This document shows positions 9,336 through 17,031 of a DNA stretch of 64,000 nucleotides, piece after piece (position 1 is the stretch's first letter; each line of letters starts with the position of its first letter). The DNA is from CAWDVK01 sp963805715 (GTDB lineage Bacteria > Actinomycetota > Actinomycetes > Streptosporangiales > Streptosporangiaceae), in assembly GCA_963805715.1 (NCBI GenBank), contig CAWDVK010000009.1:310001-374000 (forward strand), in the 5' to 3' direction. The translations under genes and the position numbers were made by a program. The notes under the pieces are model-generated. The model made no database searches, was not told the origin of the DNA, and saw only the letters and a program-made list of their open reading frames with translations.

Positions 9336-11196
9336 TCAGCCGTTGCTGAGCCAGACGTTCGTCGGGTCGGAAGCGCCGATCGTCGGCGACCAGGCGCCAG
9401 GTCCCAGCACCCGCTTGCTCGTGTACATCGGGTAGTTCTCCGACTGCAGCGGCACGACGAGCGCGTTCTGCATCGCCAGCTGGTCAGCCTGGTTCCAGTA
9501 GTTCCCGGCCTGGCTGGCGGTCGTGGCCGCTTCGGCCGACTTGATCAGGCCGTCCATCTTCGGGCTCGAGTAGCAGCCGTAGTTGATGGTGTTGACCTGG
9601 CAGTCGGTCTGGAAGAACGGCGGGATGATGGTCCGGCCGTTGTTGCCGAACCAGTCAGGGATCCACTCGCCCTGAGCCGCGTCCCAGGTGCCGGGCTTGT
9701 TGTTGACCGGCGCGTTGCCCAGGTCGGTGAAGAAGCTGGAGCTGGGCTCCGACTTGCCGTTCAGGGTAACCCCGCACAGCTTGAGGCTGGCCTGGATCGC
9801 GGTGAACGCCGCCGTGTTCACGGAGTCGTTCTGGTACAGGTAGGTCAGCGAGACGCCGTTCGGGTATCCGGCATTCTTCAGGTCCGCCTTGCACTTGGAG
9901 ACGTCCCCGCTGTTGTTGGGCGTCGGGTACAGGTTGGTGCTGGAGGCCCCGACGTTGCCCGGCGGGATGACCTCGTTGATGATCTTGGTGACCTGCGGGC
10001 CGCCGTAGACCTTCTGCACCGCGACCTTGTTGACGCCGTACTGAATCGCCTGGCGGACGCCGAGCTTGCCCATCGCGCCGCCGGAGTTCGGGCTGCGCAG
10101 GTTGAACACGATGTACGGGATCGTGTTGTCCCAGGCCCAGACCCCGAAGTTCGGCGCCTTGCTGGCCACCAGCCCCGGCACGGACGGCGGGTTGATCTGG
10201 GTGTCCATGGGCAGGTCCTGGCTTCCGGCCTGCATGTCAGTGAGCTGCGTCTGAGCCGAGGTCACGCCCTCAGTGACCTGCATCCCGGCGACGTACTGGT
10301 GCCGGAGGCTGTCCGTGGACTGCTTCCAGGACGGATTGCGCGCCAGCGTGATCGACTTGCCCGGGATGTACGAGGTGATCTTGTACGGGCCGTCGGAGAT
10401 GATGTGCTGATCCAGCTGCAGGCTGTTCGGCACGTAACTGTCGTACTCCACCGGGCGCGCCGAGGCGAACGGCATGGCCAGCATGTTCAGGAAGTCGCTG
10501 GCCGGCTGGATGAGAGTGAACTGGATCGTCATCGGATTCGGCGCGGTGATGCCCGAGATGGTGTGCGTGTTCTGGAAGTTGGCCGTGCTCGCGGCGGTCA
10601 CCGGGTGCGACGGCGTCGAGAAGTAGCTGGTCTCCGCGTTGCAGTAGCTCGACATGCCGGCGATGGTGGCACTGTAGTAGTCGATGTTGCCGACGAAGCC
10701 GCCCGGGGCCGCGTTGCAGAACGCCTTGAACTCGCGGATGAAGTCATCCGCGGTCACCTGGCGCACCGGGCTGGTGTCCCAGTCCACGCCCGACTTGATG
10801 TGGAATGTGTACGTCTTGCCGCCATTGGTGATGCCGCCGTTCAAGGTGCTCGGCACCACGGTCGCGACATCCGGCACCGGGGTAGTGGACTTCGTCCACG
10901 CCGAGCTGGACGTGCTGGTGGCCGGAATCGTGGGGTAGGACAGCAGCTGGCGCGCGTAAGCGCGCTCCAGCATGTAGTCATAGGTGGTGTAGGCGGGCAC
11001 CGGGTCGAGGTGATCGGGCCCGCCCGCAGCGACGATGTTCAGCGTGCCGCCGTAGACCGGCTTGCTCGATGTCGTGGCATTGTTGCTGCTGCTGCTGCTG
11101 CCGGATGAAGATGACCCGCCGCACGCCGCGAGGCCGCCGACGGCGGCCAGCACCGCGACTGCCAGCGCGGCGAGGCGCTTCGGTTGAGCTGTCATG
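9336..11196 (-). CDS. Family 5 extracellular solute-binding lipoprotein (peptide-type)
   Basis: Lipid-anchored receptor of the first peptide-transport operon. From ATG 11196 (AAGGAG 8 nt upstream) the protein has a short basic start, a hydrophobic signal and lipobox LAACGG, a Ser-rich linker, then the SBP_bac_5 fold (GGTLNIVAAGGPDHLDP, VRQAIQYGVNKVAVQKVYGG). About 620 residues. The reading frame stays open for another 158 nt upstream, but that part lacks signal character. Ligand not predictable. Confidence 0.92.
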
Positions 11197-11416
11197 GGGG
11201 AGACTCCTTCTTGGCCTGGGCTGAGCCATCTGCGGCGGGCCCGGGCGCATAAAGTAGCGAACCCTACGTGCCTACACGCCGCCGGTAAGGCCTGTCTACC
11301 CGAGCCGCCCCTGCTGCCAAGAGGCTTTATGCAACCGCAACCGTGCTGTGACACGTTCGGTTAGGCCGGATCTGCCCGGGACCCAGTGCGGCCGGGAGGT
11401 CACTGCGGCCGGGAGG

Positions 11417-11893
11417 TCAGCTAATGCCGCGACGGCGCAGGATCTCCTGGACGTCGTCGTCCAGGCCGTCGCCGGCCGCGCCGTCCCGGCTGGCTGGCTT
11501 GCCCTGCTTCTTCGCCGTGCTCACCGGGGCGGGCGGGCCGCCGGCCGCCGGCACGGAGTGGCGCTCCTGCTTCCGCCTGGCCCGCTCCTTCCGCGACGGC
11601 AGCCCGCCGGAGACCAGGAAGAGCAGCGCGGCCAGCGTGAACAGGATGAGGCCGGCCCAGCGAGTCGGCGAGAAGACGAACGAGCCAGCGAACCGGACGA
11701 TCGCCGAGACGATCCGGTAGATCAGCAGGATCGCGCCGGTCAGGTAGGCCGCCAGCGGGATGAGCGACCAGGCCACGGCCCGGGTGCCCCGGCGCGCCCC
11801 GTGGCGGCGCCAGAGGAAGAAGCTGAGGACCAGCCCGACCGCCGTCAGGCCATAGCAGAGCGGGCCCCAGAAGAAAGCGTTCCAGCTCGACAC
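11417..11893 (-). CDS. Small conserved membrane protein
   Basis: Predicted 158 residues from GTG 11893, which follows GGGGAGG at 6 nt. Three hydrophobic segments (FFWGPLCYGLTAVGLVLSFFL, split; AVAWSLIPLAAYLTGAILLIY; LILFTLAALLFLVSGGL) are followed by a basic, Pro/Ala-rich cytoplasmic tail ending EILRRRGIS. By size and position near TrmI, the RecB-like nuclease and PAC2 it is likely the counterpart of mycobacterial Rv2120c (recalled, not searched). Function unknown. Confidence 0.7.
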   Translation of the reverse strand: MSSWNAFFWGPLCYGLTAVGLVLSFFLWRRHGARRGTRAVAWSLIPLAAYLTGAILLIYRIVSAIVRFAGSFVFSPTRWAGLILFTLAALLFLVSGGLPSRKERARRKQERHSVPAAGGPPAPVSTAKKQGKPASRDGAAGDGLDDDVQEILRRRGIS

Positions 11894-12042
11894 AGCGGCC
11901 TCCCCTCGTAGCCAGCCGCCACCTGTCACGTGCGGAGACGGCTCATGCGCCCCGGCACGGGCCACGCTCGGTTCCCCTTCATCGTCGCACATGTTCGCGT
12001 GTCCTGGCGTCGCCGAGCCGGACCAGAAGGCTGCCCGGAGGG

Positions 12043-12768
12043 TCAGTCAGCACCGGTAGGCCCGGCGGCGACCAGGCCGCGCAGGGTGGCCAGGCTGAGC
12101 TGGGCCAGGGAGCGGACGACCAGCCGGCCGGGCGCGTCGCTGATCGGGACCACGCTGGGCACGGCCACTACCCGGCACCCGGCGGCCTCGGCCGCGGCCA
12201 CCCCGTTCGGCGAGTCCTCCAGCACCACCGACCGGCCCGGCTCGATGCCGAGCCGGGACGCGGCCAGCAGGTAGGGCTCGGGATCAGGCTTGCTGCGTCG
12301 GACATCCGCGCCGCAGACGGCCACCGGGAAGGTGGCATCGAGCCGGGCCAGCACAGTCTCCATGATCGCCAGCTCCGAGGACGTCACCAGCGCGTACGGC
12401 AGCCCGGCGGCCATGACCTCGGCCAGCAGCTCCATCGCTCCCGGCATCACCGGCAGCGGCCTGGTGCCGAGCAGCTCCACCATGCCGTCGATCATCCAGC
12501 GGCCGACCATCTCCGGGCTGGCCGGGCGGGCGGCCTTGGCCAGCAGGTAGCCTAGGCTGCGCTGGAGCGATCCGCCGACCAGGGCTTCCTGGTCAGCCGG
12601 GCTCCAGGTGCCGCCCAGCCGGGCCATGATGGCGCTCTCGACCTCGAACCAGAGCGGCTCGGAGTCGACCAGCAGCCCGTCCATGTCGAACAGGACTGCC
12701 TGCAGCGCGGAGCCCGGACCGTCGGCCAGCCCGGCCAGTGACCCGGCTGACTCTCCCGTTCGTGACAT
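12043..12768 (-). CDS. HAD-superfamily hydrolase, beta-phosphoglucomutase-like
   Basis: Cytoplasmic phosphatase/phosphomutase of about 240 residues. Motif I is AVLFDMDGLLVDSEPLW (nucleophile Asp, then the DSE typical of subfamily IA variant 3), motif II VTSS, and motif III/IV KPDPEPYLLAASRLG with VLEDSPNGVAAAEAAGC. The helical cap lies between motifs I and II. Start placed at ATG 12768; an in-frame GTG 6 nt upstream is possible. Substrate unknown; small sugar phosphates are typical. Confidence 0.85.
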   Translation of the reverse strand: MSRTGESAGSLAGLADGPGSALQAVLFDMDGLLVDSEPLWFEVESAIMARLGGTWSPADQEALVGGSLQRSLGYLLAKAARPASPEMVGRWMIDGMVELLGTRPLPVMPGAMELLAEVMAAGLPYALVTSSELAIMETVLARLDATFPVAVCGADVRRSKPDPEPYLLAASRLGIEPGRSVVLEDSPNGVAAAEAAGCRVVAVPSVVPISDAPGRLVVRSLAQLSLATLRGLVAAGPTGAD

Positions 12769-13045
12769 GATCACCCATCTTACGGGCCGCGACCGGGCAG
12801 CGCCCGGACCTGGCTGGCGCGGCCGGCGACGCCGGTCCGGCCTGCGGCCGGCCCCCGGCGAGTTCTGCAGCGGCCGGTCGGCGGCGCGCAGCGCGGTGCC
12901 TCTATCCTGGGCACGTTCCGAATTCCGGGGCCGAGCCCGCTACCCGGATCCCCCGGGCCGACCAGCCAGGTGGCCTGATCCCCCACCATCTGGCGGCGGG
13001 CACGTAGGCTGGTAGGAACCCGCCTGGGCGGCAGGCGGACGCGAC

Positions 13046-13060
13046 AGGAGGTGGCCGACG
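13046..13060 (+). promoter_or_regulatory. Shine-Dalgarno AGGAGG with ACG as likely start codon
   Basis: AGGAGG at 13046-13051 is followed after exactly 6 nt by ACG (13058-13060) and then ATC GAG CTC GAC GGC. PAC2 proteins usually begin Met-Ile-Glu-Leu-(Asp/Glu)-Gly, so ACG sits precisely where ATG is expected. The next in-frame start, GTG 13097, has no comparable ribosome-binding site. Confidence 0.6.
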
Positions 13061-13918
13061 ATCGAGCTCGACGGCATCGGCAAGCTCACCTCGCCAGTGC
13101 TCATAGCGGCCTTCGAGGGCTGGAACGATGCGGGCGAGGCTGCGAGCAGCGCGGTCAGCCATCTGGCCACGGCCTGGGACGTGACGGCCGTCGGGGAGAT
13201 TGACCCGGAGGACTACTACGACTTCCAGGTCACCCGCCCTGTCATGGAGGTGACCGACGGAACGGCTGAGCACCTGGTCTGGCCCACCACCCGGCTGTCG
13301 CTGGCCCGGCCGCCCGGAATCAGCCGTGACCTTGTCCTGGTGCACGGGATCGAGCCCAATATGCGCTGGCGCGGCTTCAGCGAGGAGCTGGTGACCGCGT
13401 TCACGGGGCTGGGCGCCGAGCTCATCGTCCTGCTCGGGGCGATGCTGGCCGACTCGCCGCACACCCGGCCGGTACCGGTCACCGCGGCAGCGTCGGACCC
13501 CGAGCTGGGCGCGGCGCTGCATATCGAGCCGGTGGACTACAAGGGCCCGACCGGGATCGTGGGCGTGCTGCAGCAGGCCTGCGCGAACGCCGGCATCCCG
13601 TCGGTGTCGCTGTGGGCGGCCGTGCCGCATTACGTGGCGCAGCCGCCGAGCCCCAAGGCCACCCTGGCCCTGCTGCGCGGCGTCGAGGACATCCTGGACA
13701 TCCCGCTCCCGCTGGCCGACCTGCCCGATGAGGCGCGTGCCTGGGAGCGCGGCGTGGACGAGCTGGCCGAGCAGGACTCCGAGGTGGCCGACTACGTCCG
13801 GACGCTGGAAGAGGCGAAGGACGCCACCGACCTGCCGGAGGCAAGCGGCGACGCCATCGCGCGGGAATTCGAGCGCTACCTGCGCCGCCGCGGTGACCGG
13901 GGCGAGCACGGCCGCTGA
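13058..13918 (+). CDS. PAC2-family protein (proteasome assembly chaperone-like)
   Basis: Cytoplasmic protein of about 286 residues related to eukaryotic/archaeal proteasome-assembly chaperone 2; in actinomycetes it occurs near the proteasome locus, but its role is unproven. Family landmarks: PVLIAAFEGWNDAGEAAS near the N-terminus, FSEELVTAFTGLGAELIVLLGAMLADSPHTRPVPV in the middle, and PSVSLWAAVPHYVAQPPSPKATLALL. I extend the gene to the ACG codon at 13058 because the 13 residues before GTG 13097 match the family N-terminus. Acidic-helical C-terminus. Divergent from the HAD gene. Confidence 0.85.
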   Translation, partial: TIELDGIGKLTSPVLIAAFEGWNDAGEAASSAVSHLATAWDVTAVGEIDPEDYYDFQVTRPVMEVTDGTAEHLVWPTTRLSLARPPGISRDLVLVHGIEPNMRWRGFSEELVTAFTGLGAELIVLLGAMLADSPHTRPVPVTAAASDPELGAALHIEPVDYKGPTGIVGVLQQACANAGIPSVSLWAAVPHYVAQPPSPKATLALLRGVEDILDIPLPLADLPDEARAWERGVDELAEQDSEVADYVRTLEEAKDATDLPEASGDAIAREFERYLRRRGDRGEHGR

Positions 13919-13945
13919 GAGGGTTGCGCTCGATAGCCGTTCCGG

Positions 13946-14725
13946 CTAGATAGGCGGCCAGGGCACGGCAGGCCAGTCGGTCGGCGGATAGGGATGCACC
14001 TTGTGCTCGAGCAGGAGCTCGATCCGCCGGCGGGTAGCCGTCACTTCCTCCGGCGTCAGCCACCGGGCCAGCTCGGCGCCGAGCTCAGCCGCCAGCGCGT
14101 CGAGCAGCCGGCGCAGCGCGGCGAGCGCGCGGCCCGGCAGCGGCTTGCCCCGCCACTGCCAGAGAACGGTCCGCAGCTTGTAGTCCGCGCCGAAGCAGAC
14201 CCCGTGGTCACAGCCGTACAGGTGATCGCCTGGCACCGGGAGCAAGTGCCCGATCTTGCGGTCGGCGTTGTTCACGACCGCGTCGAAGACCGCCATCTGG
14301 CGCAGGCCGGCGTGGTCGGTGCGCCGGGCCAGGGCCAGGATGTCGACGGAGCTGTCGGTATCGATCCAGAGCTGGCACATGCCAGGGCCGAGCGGCCCTT
14401 CGCGGAATACCGTGGGCGGCACGACGTTCCAGCCGGCTGCCCGGGAGACCTCGTAAGCGGCGACCTCGCGCCCGGCGAGCGTCCCTTCCGGGAAGTCCCA
14501 GAGCGGACGCTCCCCGTCCACGGGCTTGTACACGCAGTTCGCCTGCCCGCCCGCCCCGCTGACGGTGCAGTACAGCGTCACGTTCGACGCGTCGACCAGG
14601 CGCCCTTCCACCGTCAGGCTGCCGCTGGCCAGAAGCTCGGCCGCCGCGGCCTCGGTCATCCCGCCCGGCTCCGCCGGGGACAGCTGCTCCCGGCGTGCCC
14701 GCCGACTGGCGGACGGTTCAGCCAT
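13946..14725 (-). CDS. SCO1664-family protein (PI3/4-kinase-like fold)
   Basis: About 259 residues. The sequence resembles the small actinobacterial SCO1664 family, annotated with a distant phosphatidylinositol 3/4-kinase-like fold: NCVYKPVDGERPLWDFPEGTLAGREVAAYEVSR resembles the ATP-binding lobe (with K in VYKP), and DAVVNNADRKIGHLL plus GCDHGVCFG resemble the catalytic and metal-binding segments. Biochemical activity is not established. ATG 14725 overlaps the DUF3090 stop by 8 bp; ATG 14659, just after a GGAGCCGGGCGGG stretch, is an alternative start. Co-transcribed with DUF3090 and the histidine phosphatase. Confidence 0.8.
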   Translation of the reverse strand: MAEPSASRRARREQLSPAEPGGMTEAAAAELLASGSLTVEGRLVDASNVTLYCTVSGAGGQANCVYKPVDGERPLWDFPEGTLAGREVAAYEVSRAAGWNVVPPTVFREGPLGPGMCQLWIDTDSSVDILALARRTDHAGLRQMAVFDAVVNNADRKIGHLLPVPGDHLYGCDHGVCFGADYKLRTVLWQWRGKPLPGRALAALRRLLDALAAELGAELARWLTPEEVTATRRRIELLLEHKVHPYPPTDWPAVPWPPI

Positions 14726-15278
14726 GTCCGGCCCGGTGCCCGTTCTGCCGCGGGCAGACATGACCGGAGGGATCAAGCGGCAGCCCGCAGAGCGGGCACT
14801 GCGGGCGGCCCTGGCTCACCACCTGCAGGGCGCGCTGGGAGAAGGCACGGGCGGCCGCCGCGGTGATCCGGACCCGCAGGATGGCCGGGCCGCCCTCCGG
14901 GACGTCGTCGGTCAGCGGCTCCAGCGGCTCCTCGCTCTCCTCCTGCGCCTCGATGATCACCCGCTCCCCGTCGTGATCCCAGGCCAGCGCGATCGCGCCG
15001 ACCCTGAAGTCTTCCATCAGCGGCAGCTCAAGCGGCCCGTCGTCGGCCAGCGTGACCGGCGCCGCCGCGGGCACCGCTGCGGCGCCGCCGCTGCGGCGCA
15101 GTACTTCGTCCAGCAGCTCGTCGAGCCGCTCTGCCAGCTGGCTCACCTGCATCTTCTCCAGCGCTACGCTGGTGGTCCGGCCGCCGCCGCTGGCCTGCAG
15201 GTAGAAAGTGCGCTCGCCGGGCTGGCCGACAGTCCCGGCAATGAAGCGCTCTGGCGGATCGTAAGAATAGACCGGCAT
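14718..15278 (-). CDS. DUF3090 family protein
   Basis: 186-residue protein with the family start MPVYSYDPPERFIAGTVGQPGERTFYLQA, a middle helix (LAERLDELLDEVLRR) and a C-terminal CPLCGLPLDPSGHVCPRQNGH segment with four Cys/His positions that looks like a zinc ribbon. Member of the same actinobacterial gene set as mycobacterial Rv2134c (recalled). No function known. The gap to the upstream phosphatase gene is 5 bp, so these are one operon. Confidence 0.85.
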   Translation of the reverse strand: MPVYSYDPPERFIAGTVGQPGERTFYLQASGGGRTTSVALEKMQVSQLAERLDELLDEVLRRSGGAAAVPAAAPVTLADDGPLELPLMEDFRVGAIALAWDHDGERVIIEAQEESEEPLEPLTDDVPEGGPAILRVRITAAAARAFSQRALQVVSQGRPQCPLCGLPLDPSGHVCPRQNGHRAGHG

Positions 15279-15283
15279 GACTC

Positions 15284-15988
15284 TTATCCTCCCGCGCCGC
15301 CGCCGACCTGCGCGTCCCCGTCGCTGCGCGCGGGCACCCTGGACGAGGCGCTTTCTGGTCTCTTCAGGCTGGCCACCTCTCCGGCCATGTCATTCATCCG
15401 CAGCACGAATGGGCGCAGCGGGGTATACCGGATCACGCTAAGCGAGCAGGGATCGACCTGGATTCGCTGGCACATGTCAAGATGCAGGCCCAGGCTATCG
15501 GCGAGAATCGATTTGATCACGTCGCCATGCGAGCAGACGAGATAGACGCCGCGTTGGCCCAGCCTGGCATTCCAGTCCCGGACCGCCCCGACAGCCCGGT
15601 GCTGCATGTCCAGCATCGACTCCCCGTCCGGCCCCGGGAAGCGCACCGCACTCGGATGCGCCTGCACGACGCGCCAGAGCGGATCGGCAGCCAGCCGCTT
15701 GAGCGGCTGGCCGGTCCAGTCGCCGTACCTGCACTCACCGAGCCGCTCGTCAGCCTGCACCTCGACCCGCGAGTCGCCGCGCGCGCCGGCGATCGCGCCC
15801 GCCGTCTGCAGGCAGCGCTCCAGCGGGCTGCTGATGATCGCATCGATCGGAACCCCGGCCAGTCGCTGCGCCAGCGCGGCTGCCTGAGCCCGGCCCCGGT
15901 CGTCCAGCGAAATGCCCGGCAGCCAGCCGGTGAGCGCCTTTCCCGTGGTGGCCGTGAGGCCATGTCGCACCACCAGCACCAAGGTCAC
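15284..15988 (-). CDS. Histidine phosphatase, MSMEG_4193-type phosphomutase-like
   Basis: 234 residues of the phosphoglycerate-mutase-like branch: catalytic LVVRHGLTA at residues 4-12, ISSPLERCLQTA for the second arginine, acidic GECRYGDWTG, and CSHGDVIKSILADSLGLHLD for the second histidine. GTG start at 15988. This is the first gene of the operon with DUF3090 and SCO1664, an arrangement conserved in actinomycetes. True substrate unknown. Confidence 0.85.
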   Translation of the reverse strand: MTLVLVVRHGLTATTGKALTGWLPGISLDDRGRAQAAALAQRLAGVPIDAIISSPLERCLQTAGAIAGARGDSRVEVQADERLGECRYGDWTGQPLKRLAADPLWRVVQAHPSAVRFPGPDGESMLDMQHRAVGAVRDWNARLGQRGVYLVCSHGDVIKSILADSLGLHLDMCQRIQVDPCSLSVIRYTPLRPFVLRMNDMAGEVASLKRPESASSRVPARSDGDAQVGGGAGG

Positions 15989-16083
15989 GACCTGACTCTA
16001 TGGGCTGCCGGCCGTAGCCGCAGCCGCGGGCCCGCCCTGCTGGCGCGTCATCGCCGGCCAGGCGGCGGAGGCAGCCGACGGCA

Positions 16084-17031
16084 TTACGCCAGCCGGATCC
16101 GCGGGTCGGCTACGGTCAGCGAGATGTCGGCCACGAGGTTGCCCAGGACCGTGAGCACCGCTCCGACCAGCGTGTACGCCAGCAGCACCGGGTAATCCGC
16201 ATTGGACAGGCTGTCGAAGAACAGCAGCCCGAGTCCCGGGTAGTTGAAGACAAGCTCCGCGATCAGGTTCCCCGCCAGCAGCGCCGGAATGGACAGGCCG
16301 ATGAGGGTGATCATCGACAAGGAGGCGTTGCGGACCACGTGCCGCCAGAGCACCAGCCGCTCCGGCAGGCCCTTGGCCCGCGCGGCCCTGATGTAATCCT
16401 GGGCCAGCGTGTCCATCGCCTGCGAGCGCATGTACCGGGAGTAGCCGGCCACCAGCAGCAGCGCGTAGCCCACCACCGGCAGCGTCATGGCGTGCCAGTC
16501 GAGCATCACCTGCCAGACCGACGTGGACTGGCTGGCCTCGAAGCTGAAGACCGGCAGGGCGAAGACGAACACCTGAATGAGGATCAGGTAAAAGAAGAAA
16601 TCGGGCATGGCGTAGAGCGTGAAGGCCGTCGCGGTGAGCGCCATGTCGCCGGCGCTGTTGCGGCGGACCGCCTGGTAGATGCCCAGCGGAACGGCGACCA
16701 GCAAGGACAGCACCAGCGCGGTGCCTACCAGGTAGAGGCTGCGCGCCCAGCGCTCCTGGAACAGGGCGTAAACGCTCTGGTTGAGCTTGTAGGAATAGCC
16801 GAGATTGCCATGCAGCAAGTTCCCCATGTACCGCAGGTACTGAATAGGCCACGGCCGGTTGAACCCGTTCGCCTTATTCCATGCCGCGATTGCCGCCGGG
16901 GTGGCCTTGACGCCGAGCACGTCCACGGCCGGCGATGGGTAGATGATGTGCAGCAGCAGGAACACCGTCACCGAGATGCCGGCCAGCACGATCACTGAGA
17001 TCCCGGCCCGGCGGATCAGGTAAACGGTCAC
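16084..17031 (-). CDS. Peptide-type ABC permease (DppB type), second copy in operon
   Basis: 315 residues, six transmembrane segments, EAA loop (MDTLAQDYIRAARAKGLPERL, split) and end ADPRIRLA. It is clearly paralogous to the permease at 20157-21104 (same length, same ends, long identical stretches such as LGYSYK and RARSLYL-like), but it sits at the distal end of the operon after the ATPase gene, with which it overlaps by 4 bp. The duplication gives this operon two B-type permeases for one C-type permease. Confidence 0.9.
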   Translation of the reverse strand: MTVYLIRRAGISVIVLAGISVTVFLLLHIIYPSPAVDVLGVKATPAAIAAWNKANGFNRPWPIQYLRYMGNLLHGNLGYSYKLNQSVYALFQERWARSLYLVGTALVLSLLVAVPLGIYQAVRRNSAGDMALTATAFTLYAMPDFFFYLILIQVFVFALPVFSFEASQSTSVWQVMLDWHAMTLPVVGYALLLVAGYSRYMRSQAMDTLAQDYIRAARAKGLPERLVLWRHVVRNASLSMITLIGLSIPALLAGNLIAELVFNYPGLGLLFFDSLSNADYPVLLAYTLVGAVLTVLGNLVADISLTVADPRIRLA

